A model generated the notes under the pieces. That model was not told the DNA's origin. It made no database searches and worked only from the letters and a program-made list of their open reading frames with translations. This document shows, piece after piece, positions 34,105 to 42,136 of a DNA stretch of 64,000 nt. The stretch is taken from positions 9,810 through 73,809 of the forward strand of contig NZ_OANU01000073.1 of the NCBI RefSeq assembly GCF_900089835.1, read 5' to 3'. Made by a program: the position numbers and the translations under genes. This stretch comes from Vibrio thalassae. Its GTDB lineage: Bacteria; Pseudomonadota; Gammaproteobacteria; Enterobacterales; Vibrionaceae. How positions within the stretch are numbered: position 1 is the first letter of the stretch; every line of letters begins with the position of its first letter.

Positions 34105-35529
34105 ATGGAAAAGTTGAAACCGCTTGTAGTTGACCTAGACGGAACATTAATAAAGAGTGACCTTTTGATAGAGTCATTGTTTCTTTTTCTAAAGAGTAAC
34201 ATATTTAATTTTTTGGTCTTTATAAGGTATTTATTTAAAGGAAAAAGCCAGTTAAAGTCAAAAATAGCCAGCGTAGTTGATATTGATGTGTCAGTGCTGC
34301 CTTATAATAATGACGTTTTGGATTATATAGTTCTAGAAAGAAAAAAAGGTCGGAAAATAATTTTAGCGACAGCGTCTAATATTAGATATGCTAATCAAAT
34401 TTCTGATTTTACGAAGGCTTTTGATTTAGTTCTCGCTAGTGATAAAGAAATAAATCTTGCTTCTAAAGTTAAAGCTAAACGGCTAGTCGAACAATTCGGT
34501 GAAAAGGGTTTCGATTATATAGGTAATTCAGAAGCCGATATCCAAGTATGGGAGAAGGCGAGTGAAGCTATCGTTGTAAATCCAGACAGAGGTGTTTTAG
34601 AAAAAGCTCGTCGTATAGCTAACGTTTCAAAAATTATCGACACACGTCCTTCTTTTTTAAGAACACTCGTCAAAGCACTACGTGTACATCAGTGGGCGAA
34701 GAATGTGCTAATTTTCGTCCCATTAGCAGCGTCTCACTATCTAATGAACTTCGAGATGCTAACAACGGTTTTATTCGCCTTCTTAATCTTTAGTCTCTGT
34801 GCATCAACGGTTTATTTGCTTAACGATCTTCTAGATCTAGAAGATGATAGACATCACAAAACTAAATGCAATAGACCTTTTGCTTCGGGAGATTTGGATG
34901 TAAGGTTTGGAATCTTTGCTGTTCCTTTGATCTTGTTAGCTGTGTTTGTTTTATCAATAGTATTACTTCCGCCAAACTTCTTTTTTGTGCTGCTATCGTA
35001 CTATTTATTAACACTGGCGTACTCTTTTAAACTTAAAAAGATGGTAATGGTTGATGTAATTACTCTCGCGATGTTATATACGGTTAGAATTGTCGCAGGT
35101 GGTGTGGTTCTTGGATTAGAATTAACTTTTTGGTTGCTCGCGTTTTCTATGTTTATATTCTTGAGTTTAGCAATGGTCAAACGTTACGCCGAGTTGTACG
35201 AAGCGAAGCAACTTGGTTTGACTAAAACAAGAGGCAGGGGATACCAACCTTCTGACCTTGAGTTATTGTCGTCATTAGGAACTGCATCAGGGTACCTTTC
35301 CGTATTGGTTTTATCCCTTTATATTAACGAGCCTTTGACCGCTTCTATGTATCACTATCCAACGCTAATCTGGGCTGCTTGTCCCTTACTCCTTTTTTGG
35401 ATTAGTAGGACATGGATTGTTACACATCGTGGGCTTATGAATGATGACCCTGTAGTTTTTGCTTTGAAAGATAGGGTGAGTCAAATAGTTGGCGTATTGT
35501 TTATTTTAGTGTTTTGGATGGCTATATAA
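34105..35529 (+). CDS. HAD phosphatase-UbiA phosphoribosyltransferase fusion
   Basis: A 474-residue fusion. Residues 1-190 are a HAD-type phosphatase (VVDLDGTLIKSD nucleophile motif, ILATASN, and YIGNSEADIQVW). Residues 190-474 are a UbiA prenyltransferase with the metal motif NDLLDLEDDRHHKTKCNRPF (about 240-259) and eight or nine membrane segments. In mycobacteria the UbiA homologue transfers phosphoribose from PRPP to decaprenyl phosphate, and a separate phosphatase removes the 5'-phosphate. The fusion would do both steps. ATG 34105 matches the family start. DprE1 and DprE2 homologues follow, which supports this over other UbiA roles. Confidence 0.82.
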   Translation: MEKLKPLVVDLDGTLIKSDLLIESLFLFLKSNIFNFLVFIRYLFKGKSQLKSKIASVVDIDVSVLPYNNDVLDYIVLERKKGRKIILATASNIRYANQISDFTKAFDLVLASDKEINLASKVKAKRLVEQFGEKGFDYIGNSEADIQVWEKASEAIVVNPDRGVLEKARRIANVSKIIDTRPSFLRTLVKALRVHQWAKNVLIFVPLAASHYLMNFEMLTTVLFAFLIFSLCASTVYLLNDLLDLEDDRHHKTKCNRPFASGDLDVRFGIFAVPLILLAVFVLSIVLLPPNFFFVLLSYYLLTLAYSFKLKKMVMVDVITLAMLYTVRIVAGGVVLGLELTFWLLAFSMFIFLSLAMVKRYAELYEAKQLGLTKTRGRGYQPSDLELLSSLGTASGYLSVLVLSLYINEPLTASMYHYPTLIWAACPLLLFWISRTWIVTHRGLMNDDPVVFALKDRVSQIVGVLFILVFWMAI

Positions 35530-36830
35530 TGAAAATTGGCTCTTGGGGTCGCTTCCCCTATAGTAAGAATAGTGTTCAACCGATAGACTGGTTGACTCAA
35601 ATACCGACGGTGATTGATAGTTTTGACGAAACTTATCTCCCATTTGGTAATGGTCGAAGTTATGGGGATAGCTGCCTATCAGAAAATGGGAACGCTTTCG
35701 GAGTGAGAAACTCAAATCGTTTCTTGTCAGTCGATTGGGAAACAGGAATCATACGGGCTGAAGCGGGAGTTCTTCTGAGTGAAATATTAGAGCTGTCGGT
35801 ACCAAGAGGATGGTTTTTAGCTTCGACGCCCGGAACCAAGCTTATTACTCTAGGTGGAGCTGTAGCTAATGATGTCCATGGAAAAAATCATCATGTGGCA
35901 GGTACATTTGGTTTACATGTAAGAAAGTTTGGTCTTTACCGATCAGAACAGGGTTTAGTTGAATGTTCTGCAAGTAAGAATAAAGAACTATTTAATGCCA
36001 CAGTCGGTGGTTTGGGCTTGACTGGAATTATTCTTTGGGTGGAACTGCAATTGAGGCCCATTTCCTCCAGTATGATAGACAGTCAGAATATTAAGTTTTC
36101 AAACCTTGATGATTTTTTTAGTTTATCAAGAGAGATCGATGAGAAATTTGATTATACAGTCGCTTGGGTGGATTGTGTATCGAAAGGATCTAATCTTGGG
36201 CGTGGAATTTATATGGTCGGCAATCATATGGAGAGAGGAACGTTAGAGTTACCGAAAAGTACAAAGCTTAGTGTTCCAGTCGACCTCCCTTTTTCTTTAG
36301 TGAATCCACTAACTTTGAAGGCATTTAATGCTTTTTACTATAATAAACAGTTAAGTAAAAAGGTTAACAAGTTGGTTAGTTACGAGCCATTCTTTTATCC
36401 ATTAGACTCAATAACAGAGTGGAATCGTATTTATGGAAAATCAGGGTTTCAACAATACCAATGCGTTATTCCCGAAAACAACGCTCAGGATGCAATGAAA
36501 GAAATCCTAACTACAATTTCGACAAAAGGTTTTGGTTCCTTTTTAGCGGTACTAAAAAGATGTGGAGATATTAATTCTCCTGGAATTCTCTCATTTCCTA
36601 TGGAAGGTGCAACCTTAGCGCTTGATTTTCCGCAAGTTAAAGGAAAAACTAATCAGTTGTTTGACCAATTAGACAGCATAGTTTCTCAAGCTGGCGGTCG
36701 ATTGTATCCCGCAAAAGATGCTCACATGAGTGGTGAATTTTTTAGGGATTCTTATTCTAACTGGGAAATTGTTGAAGGATTTCGCGATCCTAGAATAATG
36801 TCTAAATTTTGGCATAGAGTAACAAGATAA
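35529..36830 (+). CDS. DprE1-like decaprenylphosphoryl-ribose 2'-oxidase
   Basis: A 433-residue FAD-linked oxidase of the vanillyl-alcohol-oxidase fold. LPFGNGRSYGDSCL and DVHGKNHHVAGTFGLHV (HGKNHH at 117-122) match the FAD-binding core of mycobacterial DprE1 closely, and the catalytic lysine is kept in GGRLYPAKDAH (K396). DprE1 oxidises the 2' carbon of polyprenyl-phospho-ribose; DprE2 then reduces it, giving arabinose. At the position of the cysteine that benzothiazinones attack in M. tuberculosis, this protein has alanine (A364). Its start overlaps the UbiA stop. Confidence 0.85.
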   Translation: MKIGSWGRFPYSKNSVQPIDWLTQIPTVIDSFDETYLPFGNGRSYGDSCLSENGNAFGVRNSNRFLSVDWETGIIRAEAGVLLSEILELSVPRGWFLASTPGTKLITLGGAVANDVHGKNHHVAGTFGLHVRKFGLYRSEQGLVECSASKNKELFNATVGGLGLTGIILWVELQLRPISSSMIDSQNIKFSNLDDFFSLSREIDEKFDYTVAWVDCVSKGSNLGRGIYMVGNHMERGTLELPKSTKLSVPVDLPFSLVNPLTLKAFNAFYYNKQLSKKVNKLVSYEPFFYPLDSITEWNRIYGKSGFQQYQCVIPENNAQDAMKEILTTISTKGFGSFLAVLKRCGDINSPGILSFPMEGATLALDFPQVKGKTNQLFDQLDSIVSQAGGRLYPAKDAHMSGEFFRDSYSNWEIVEGFRDPRIMSKFWHRVTR

Positions 36831-37570
36831 TGAAGAATATATTAATTATTGGCGCTACATCAGGTATGGCTTTAGCGGTAGCGAGGAAGTATGCTCAAAG
36901 AAGAAACCGATTATTTCTGGTAGCGCGAGATGGTAAAAAATTAACCACAATTGCGAGTGATTTGACTGCGCGTGGTGCGGAGAAGGTAGCTACTTTTGAG
37001 TTAGACGTTAACGATTTGGCAAATCATGAAACTATGCTCGACAGTGTGCACAAATCAATTGGCGATATAGATATTGCACTGATCGCTCATGGTACTCTAC
37101 CGGAACAGAAAAAGTGTGAGGGAGATGTAAATCTCTTGGTCAAAGAGTTCAATACAAACACGGTAAGTACACTTGCTTTACTTACTTTGATCTCAAATAA
37201 GATGGAGGCTCGACAGAGAGGGACTATTGCTGTTATTACGTCGGTCGCAGGTGATCGAGGTCGAGCATCAAATTATGTATACGGTTCAAGCAAAGCAGCA
37301 GTAAGTACCTTCATAAGTGGACTTCGTGTGCGGATGAAACAGTCTAATGTAAGCGTATTAGATATTAGACCAGGGTTTGTAGCAACTCCAATGACACAGT
37401 CTCTAGATTTACCAGAGCGGTTAACTGCGTCGACAGATACAGTGGCAAAAGATATTGTTAAGGCAATTGAATATGGGAAAAGTATCATTTATACGCCCTT
37501 CTTTTGGCGTTACATAATGTTGTGTATTAAGACTTTGCCTTTGTTTTTATTCAATAAATTGAAGCTATAG
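36830..37570 (+). CDS. DprE2-like short-chain reductase
   Basis: A 246-residue classical SDR: IIGATSGMALAVARKYA (cofactor), IALIAHGTLPEQ, ITSVAGDRGRASNYVYGSSKAA (Ser, Tyr and Lys) and a hydrophobic C-terminus (FFWRYIMLCIKTLPLFLFNK) that would hold it at the membrane. This combination is that of DprE2, the NADH-dependent reductase that completes the ribose-to-arabinose epimerisation on the lipid. It overlaps the DprE1 gene by one base. Complete. Confidence 0.83.
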   Translation: MKNILIIGATSGMALAVARKYAQRRNRLFLVARDGKKLTTIASDLTARGAEKVATFELDVNDLANHETMLDSVHKSIGDIDIALIAHGTLPEQKKCEGDVNLLVKEFNTNTVSTLALLTLISNKMEARQRGTIAVITSVAGDRGRASNYVYGSSKAAVSTFISGLRVRMKQSNVSVLDIRPGFVATPMTQSLDLPERLTASTDTVAKDIVKAIEYGKSIIYTPFFWRYIMLCIKTLPLFLFNKLKL

Positions 37571-37713
37571 TTATTAGGTTTATATTGCATGAATATGAAT
37601 AAATATTATTAATTAGCTATCCTTTCTCTTGGCCTGACAGCTAAGTGGCTAGTTATTTATTTGGATAATGTAATTTTGTTTAGTTTTTAGAAATGAGCTT
37701 ATAGAGGATGTAA

Positions 37714-38643
37714 ATGAAAATTGTATTGCCTGGTGGCGCTGGTTTAGTTGGTCAGAACCTTATAGTTAGGCTCAAAAATAAGGGTTTTACCGAGCTTGTT
37801 GTTATAGATAAACATAAAGAAAATCTTGAAGTTTTAAAGAAAAATCATCCTGATATTCAGGCGGAGTTTGCTGATCTTGCTCAGGAAGGTGATTGGGAAA
37901 GACACTTCGAAAAAGCTGATAGTGTGATAATGCTTCAAGCTCAAATAGGCGCTAAAGAAAAAGAATTATTCATCCGTAACAATGTAGTTTCAACAAATAA
38001 CGTAATTAAGGCAATAAAGAAATATCATGTTGATCATACGGTACATATAAGCTCATCTGTCGTTGAATCTATTGCAGATGACGACTATACAAATACTAAA
38101 AAAGAGCAGGAGAATCTAGTACTAGATAGTGGTATTAACTGTATTGTCTTAAGACCGACCTTGATGTTTGGTTGGTTTGACAGAAAACACTTAGGATGGT
38201 TATCTAGATTTATGGAAAAGGTACCGGTTTTTCCTATTCCTGGAAATGGAAGATATATGAGACAACCTCTTTATGTTGGTGATTTTGCTAATATAATAAT
38301 CAGTTGTATTGAAATGAAAAGGATTGGTGGAGTATACAATATTTCTGGTTTGGAGAAGGTTGACTATATAGATATAATTCGTACTATTAAACGTGCAATA
38401 AAATCTAAAGCAATAATACTAAAGATTCCTTTTTCTCTTTTTTCTGTCTTACTTAAAATATGGGCCGTATTCGACAAAAACCCACCGTTTACTGTTGAGC
38501 AATTAAATGCTTTAGTTGCTTGTGATGAATTTGAAGTAATGGACTGGGAAGGAGAGTTTAATGTCTCAGCGACGCCATTTGAAGCAGCAGTCATTGAAAC
38601 CTTTTCTGACGAAAAATACAGTAAAATTAAATTGGAATTTTAA
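37714..38643 (+). CDS. NAD-dependent epimerase/dehydratase-like protein
   Basis: A 309-residue extended SDR: LPGGAGLVGQNLIVRL (cofactor), ISSSVVESIADDDYTNTKKEQE (split catalytic region, about 112-133) and a substrate domain with RYMRQPLYVGDFANI. The usual YxxxK is replaced by a tyrosine-threonine-asparagine-threonine-lysine stretch, so the pair is kept. It starts 143 bp after the DprE2 gene, the largest gap within this part of the operon. The substrate is unknown; partnership with the FAD protein that follows directly is likely. Confidence 0.75.
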   Translation: MKIVLPGGAGLVGQNLIVRLKNKGFTELVVIDKHKENLEVLKKNHPDIQAEFADLAQEGDWERHFEKADSVIMLQAQIGAKEKELFIRNNVVSTNNVIKAIKKYHVDHTVHISSSVVESIADDDYTNTKKEQENLVLDSGINCIVLRPTLMFGWFDRKHLGWLSRFMEKVPVFPIPGNGRYMRQPLYVGDFANIIISCIEMKRIGGVYNISGLEKVDYIDIIRTIKRAIKSKAIILKIPFSLFSVLLKIWAVFDKNPPFTVEQLNALVACDEFEVMDWEGEFNVSATPFEAAVIETFSDEKYSKIKLEF

Positions 38644-39936
38644 ATGAGTGTAAAAAAAGTAGCAGTGCTAGGTGCAGGTCCAATGGGATTGGCCGTTGCT
38701 TACCAATTAGCAAAAGATGGCCATGATGTTACAGTATTTGAAGCTGATGACCGAGTGGGAGGAATGACAGCGTCATTCAACTTTGAAGGTTTGGATATAG
38801 AAAGGTATTATCACTTTATATGTGCAAACGACCATCCTCATTTTGAGATGATTTCCGAAATGGGGTTAAATGATAAGTTGAAATGGACAAAGACTAAGAT
38901 GGGCTTCTATTATGAAGGAGAGCTGTTTCCTTGGGGGAATCCAATTTCATTGCTCAGGTTTCCAAAGCTTGGACTCGTCTCTAAACTCCGATACGGAATA
39001 CATGCATTCTTATCTACAAAACGTTCAGATTGGACGCGGTTAGATGATGTATCAGCTACAACTTGGATTAAGAAATGGATTGGTAGTGAAGCCTATGATG
39101 TTTTGTGGAAAAGTTTGTTTGATCTAAAGTTTTATAACTATTCAAATAATCTTTCAGCCGCTTGGATTTGGACTAGAATTAAACGCATTGGCAACTCCAG
39201 ATACAATATGATGGAGGAGAAATTAGGGTATCTAGAAGGTGGCTCTGAAGTTTTGTTAAATGCGATGAAAGACAGAATTGAGTCACTTGGAGGGAAAGTA
39301 ATACTTTCATCAAAGGTTGACAAGGTAAATATTGATAGAGGTCGAGTCAATGGCTTAGAGGTTGGTGGCAAAATACTAGATTTTGATAATGTAGTGAGTA
39401 CGGTTCCTGCACCTTATATACCTAATCTTATCCCTGATCTTCCTGAGGAAGAACGGTCAAAGTTTGAAGAGCTGAAAAATATCGCGGTAGTGTGTTTGAT
39501 CGTTAAATTGAAAAAATCAGTAACAGAGAACTTTTGGTTAAATATCAATGATAAAAGAATGGATATACCAGGGATCGTAGAGTATTCTAGACTAAATCCC
39601 CTTAAGGATCATATTGTTTATGTCCCCTATTATATGCCAGCTGAAAACGATAAATATTCAGAGCCGGACAGTAGCTTCATCAATAAAGTTAAGTCTTATC
39701 TAAAAATCATCAATCCTGAATTATCTGATGACGATTTTATCGATATTCACGTTAATAGATATCGCTATGCACAACCTATTTGTGAACCAGGATTTTTAGA
39801 AAAGCTGCCTCCTGTAAACTTAGCGGTAGAAGGACTCTACGTCGCCGATACTTCTTATTACTATCCGGAGGATCGTGGAGTATCTGAAGGTATTCGATTT
39901 GGTAAAAAAATAGCCAAGATGGTTGGAACTGAATAA
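38644..39936 (+). CDS. FAD-dependent oxidoreductase (amine oxidase/protoporphyrinogen oxidase-like)
   Basis: A 430-residue flavoprotein with an N-terminal dinucleotide fold ([19 protein letters not shown], then [15 protein letters not shown]) and a C-terminal FAD closing motif ([21 protein letters not shown]). This family includes UDP-galactopyranose-mutase-like and desaturase-like proteins that often sit in glycan clusters. No reaction can be assigned. It adjoins the SDR before it and the GtrA gene after it without gap, so these three are coexpressed. Confidence 0.75.
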   Translation: MSVKKVAVLGAGPMGLAVAYQLAKDGHDVTVFEADDRVGGMTASFNFEGLDIERYYHFICANDHPHFEMISEMGLNDKLKWTKTKMGFYYEGELFPWGNPISLLRFPKLGLVSKLRYGIHAFLSTKRSDWTRLDDVSATTWIKKWIGSEAYDVLWKSLFDLKFYNYSNNLSAAWIWTRIKRIGNSRYNMMEEKLGYLEGGSEVLLNAMKDRIESLGGKVILSSKVDKVNIDRGRVNGLEVGGKILDFDNVVSTVPAPYIPNLIPDLPEEERSKFEELKNIAVVCLIVKLKKSVTENFWLNINDKRMDIPGIVEYSRLNPLKDHIVYVPYYMPAENDKYSEPDSSFINKVKSYLKIINPELSDDDFIDIHVNRYRYAQPICEPGFLEKLPPVNLAVEGLYVADTSYYYPEDRGVSEGIRFGKKIAKMVGTE

Positions 39937-40341
39937 ATGCCTAATATCTATGCTTCGAGACAATTTGTTATGTTTCTTTGCACTGGAGGTTTTGCTGCGG
40001 CTGTCAATTTTGGCAGTCGCATTTTCTTCAGTCAATATGTTAGCTTTTCGACTGCAATTGTACTAGCGTACTTAATGGGAATGGTTACTGCGTTTGCCTT
40101 AGCAAGAGTATTCGTATTTACGGATTCCAAAAATTCGGTCGTTCGCTCAGCATTCTATTTTACTCTTATCAATATAGCAGCAATTGCTCAGACTTGGATC
40201 GTAAGTATGCTTCTTGCATACTATATTCTTCCATTTTTCAACATATCGAAATATATTCATGAAATTTCCCATTTAATTGGTGTGTTAGTGCCAGTTTTTA
40301 CAAGTTTTATTGGTCACAAGAGCCTATCTTTTAGAGAATAG
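39937..40341 (+). CDS. GtrA-family membrane protein
   Basis: A 134-residue protein with four membrane segments. GtrA proteins are thought to flip polyprenyl-phosphate sugars across the inner membrane; the mycobacterial homologue next to dprE1 and dprE2 is linked to polyprenyl-phosphate arabinose. Its N-terminus (RQFVMFLCTGGFAAAVNFG) and the LAYLMGMVTAFALARVFVF segment match the family. Here it supplies the missing translocation step of the arabinose module. Confidence 0.85.
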   Translation: MPNIYASRQFVMFLCTGGFAAAVNFGSRIFFSQYVSFSTAIVLAYLMGMVTAFALARVFVFTDSKNSVVRSAFYFTLINIAAIAQTWIVSMLLAYYILPFFNISKYIHEISHLIGVLVPVFTSFIGHKSLSFRE

Positions 40342-40345
40342 TTAA

Positions 40346-41299
40346 ATGAAAAAAAAGCTAACTAATAAGAAGAGCTTTATCTATGCTTTTATATTTATTT
40401 CATTATTTTATATATCAGTTATTTTGGTTCTTGAACAACAGTTTAGACTGGAATTGCTCAAAAAGATCAATTATCAGAATATAGTAGTAGTTGTCCTATT
40501 GTTTTTGGTTAGCATTTTTGTTAGATATTTTAGATGGCATTTGATAATGAAAAACAATGGAGAAGATCATTGTTTTTTTAGAGGGTTGTTTTTTTATGTT
40601 TCTGGTTTTGCTTTCACTGCTTCTCCGGGGAAAATAGGAGAGCTTTCGAGAGTTATTCACTATCGGGCTATCGGTGTATCATCCGATGTGGTTATATCTA
40701 GCTTTATAATAGAGCGTTTCTTTGATTTAATAGTAGTCTTGGTATTAGCATCAGTATTATTAGTAAATTTTTCGAGCCTTAAGTTAGTTGCAGTCGTAAT
40801 AATTTTTATGATAACTGTAGTGGTATTGTTAGCCAACAATCTTACTTTGACTAAATCGATATGCAGGTTTTTTGTTAATAAGAACTACTTTAATACTAGA
40901 AGACTATTTTTACTGGTGTATAAGGTTTTTTGTAATGTTAACTATGGCCTTGAAACTAAAAGTTTTCTTGTATATATGTTGTTAGGAACAATGGCTTGGT
41001 GTTCTACATCATTTATTCTGGTCTATTTATCTTATATATTTGATATACAAGTAAACGGATTAGATTTGATGGCAGTTTACCCAGCAGCTATGTTGTCAGG
41101 AGCAGTATCATTTATTCCTGGAGGAGTAGGTGCAACTGAAGCGGTGATAGTGATAATATTGAATCATTGGGGGGTTTCTCTTACTGTTGCCACTACTATC
41201 GCGTTAATCGTAAGGTTTTCTACTTTATGGTTAGCAATGTTTGTAGGGATCATATGCACGATTATATCGAGCCTATTTCTTAAACAAGATAATATTTGA
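40346..41299 (+). CDS. Flippase-like integral membrane protein (lysylphosphatidylglycerol synthase TM type)
   Basis: A 317-residue protein with about eight membrane segments and the family hallmarks: FVRYFRWHLIMKN, GFAFTASPGKIGELSRVI (about residues 88-105) and GAVSFIPGGVGATEAVI. This superfamily (UPF0104/AglD-like) often accompanies membrane glycosyltransferases and is treated as a possible lipid or glycolipid translocase. It starts 4 bp after the GtrA gene and is the last gene of the rightward operon. Confidence 0.8.
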   Translation: MKKKLTNKKSFIYAFIFISLFYISVILVLEQQFRLELLKKINYQNIVVVVLLFLVSIFVRYFRWHLIMKNNGEDHCFFRGLFFYVSGFAFTASPGKIGELSRVIHYRAIGVSSDVVISSFIIERFFDLIVVLVLASVLLVNFSSLKLVAVVIIFMITVVVLLANNLTLTKSICRFFVNKNYFNTRRLFLLVYKVFCNVNYGLETKSFLVYMLLGTMAWCSTSFILVYLSYIFDIQVNGLDLMAVYPAAMLSGAVSFIPGGVGATEAVIVIILNHWGVSLTVATTIALIVRFSTLWLAMFVGIICTIISSLFLKQDNI

Positions 41300-41380
41300 A
41301 GACACTTTACTAAAAAGTACATTATTTGAATGTCTTGGTTTTAAATAACTGTGACGATAGTTAATTGCCAATTAATAAAG

Positions 41381-42127
41381 TTAGTTACTGAAAAAGTATC
41401 TATAGGTACTTCTTATATAATAAAATTGCTCTTTTGAAAATAGTGACTTATTGCTATGTTGTGCGAAATGTACGGCTTTGAATTGAGGGTAGTAAACTAC
41501 ATTTATATTTAGCTCCTTTGCTCGTCTGCAAATGTCCACATCTTCGAAATACATGAAATACTTTTCATCAAATCCGTTAAGATTTTTGTATAAATCGTTT
41601 CGAAAAAGAAGAAATGATCCTGCGGCCCAATCTACGATAGTTGGGCTAAATACTTGGCTTTTATCATAAAAATCGGAGCGTTTTATCTTTAAAAGGCTTT
41701 TTAAAGGATTTAGCAAAGAGGGGAAATATCTTATTGAATAGTCATGCTGTTTAAAATTACGGTCCTTATATAGATTTATCGTAGATATTAGTGTGTTATC
41801 TTTTATAACTTTAAACATCAGATTTTTTACCGTAGAAAGCGTTATCTCAATATCAGGGTTGAGTACAAGGAAATAGTCAGTGCTTTGTAGTCCGAAGTTT
41901 CTAACAACATAGTCGAAAACTTCATTATTGTTTTCTCCGAATCCCTTACGAACAACTCCTTCAATTAAAAGTATACCGAATGATTTGCAATATCCTGTCA
42001 GTTCCTTGCTAGGTTTTGTGTTTGATTTTATGATTACAGTATATTCGCTAGCTAAAGATTGTAACGTGGAGTTATTAATAATCATATTGTCGTGATTATG
42101 GTTCACTACTGAAATAAACAATGTCAC
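41381..42127 (-). CDS. Family 2 glycosyltransferase
   Basis: A 248-residue GT2 of the rhamnosyltransferase-like type: FGENNNEVFDYVV, the metal-binding DYFLVLNPDIEI (D-x-D-like), a VDWAAGSFLLFRNDLY acceptor loop and GFDEKYFMYFEDVDICRRA (catalytic base region). No membrane segment. It is on the opposite strand from the main operon and starts 9 bp after the WbpM-type gene. AT-rich like the main operon, so it was probably acquired with it. Confidence 0.85.
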   Translation of the reverse strand: MTLFISVVNHNHDNMIINNSTLQSLASEYTVIIKSNTKPSKELTGYCKSFGILLIEGVVRKGFGENNNEVFDYVVRNFGLQSTDYFLVLNPDIEITLSTVKNLMFKVIKDNTLISTINLYKDRNFKQHDYSIRYFPSLLNPLKSLLKIKRSDFYDKSQVFSPTIVDWAAGSFLLFRNDLYKNLNGFDEKYFMYFEDVDICRRAKELNINVVYYPQFKAVHFAQHSNKSLFSKEQFYYIRSTYRYFFSN

Positions 42128-42136
42128 TTTTTTTCT

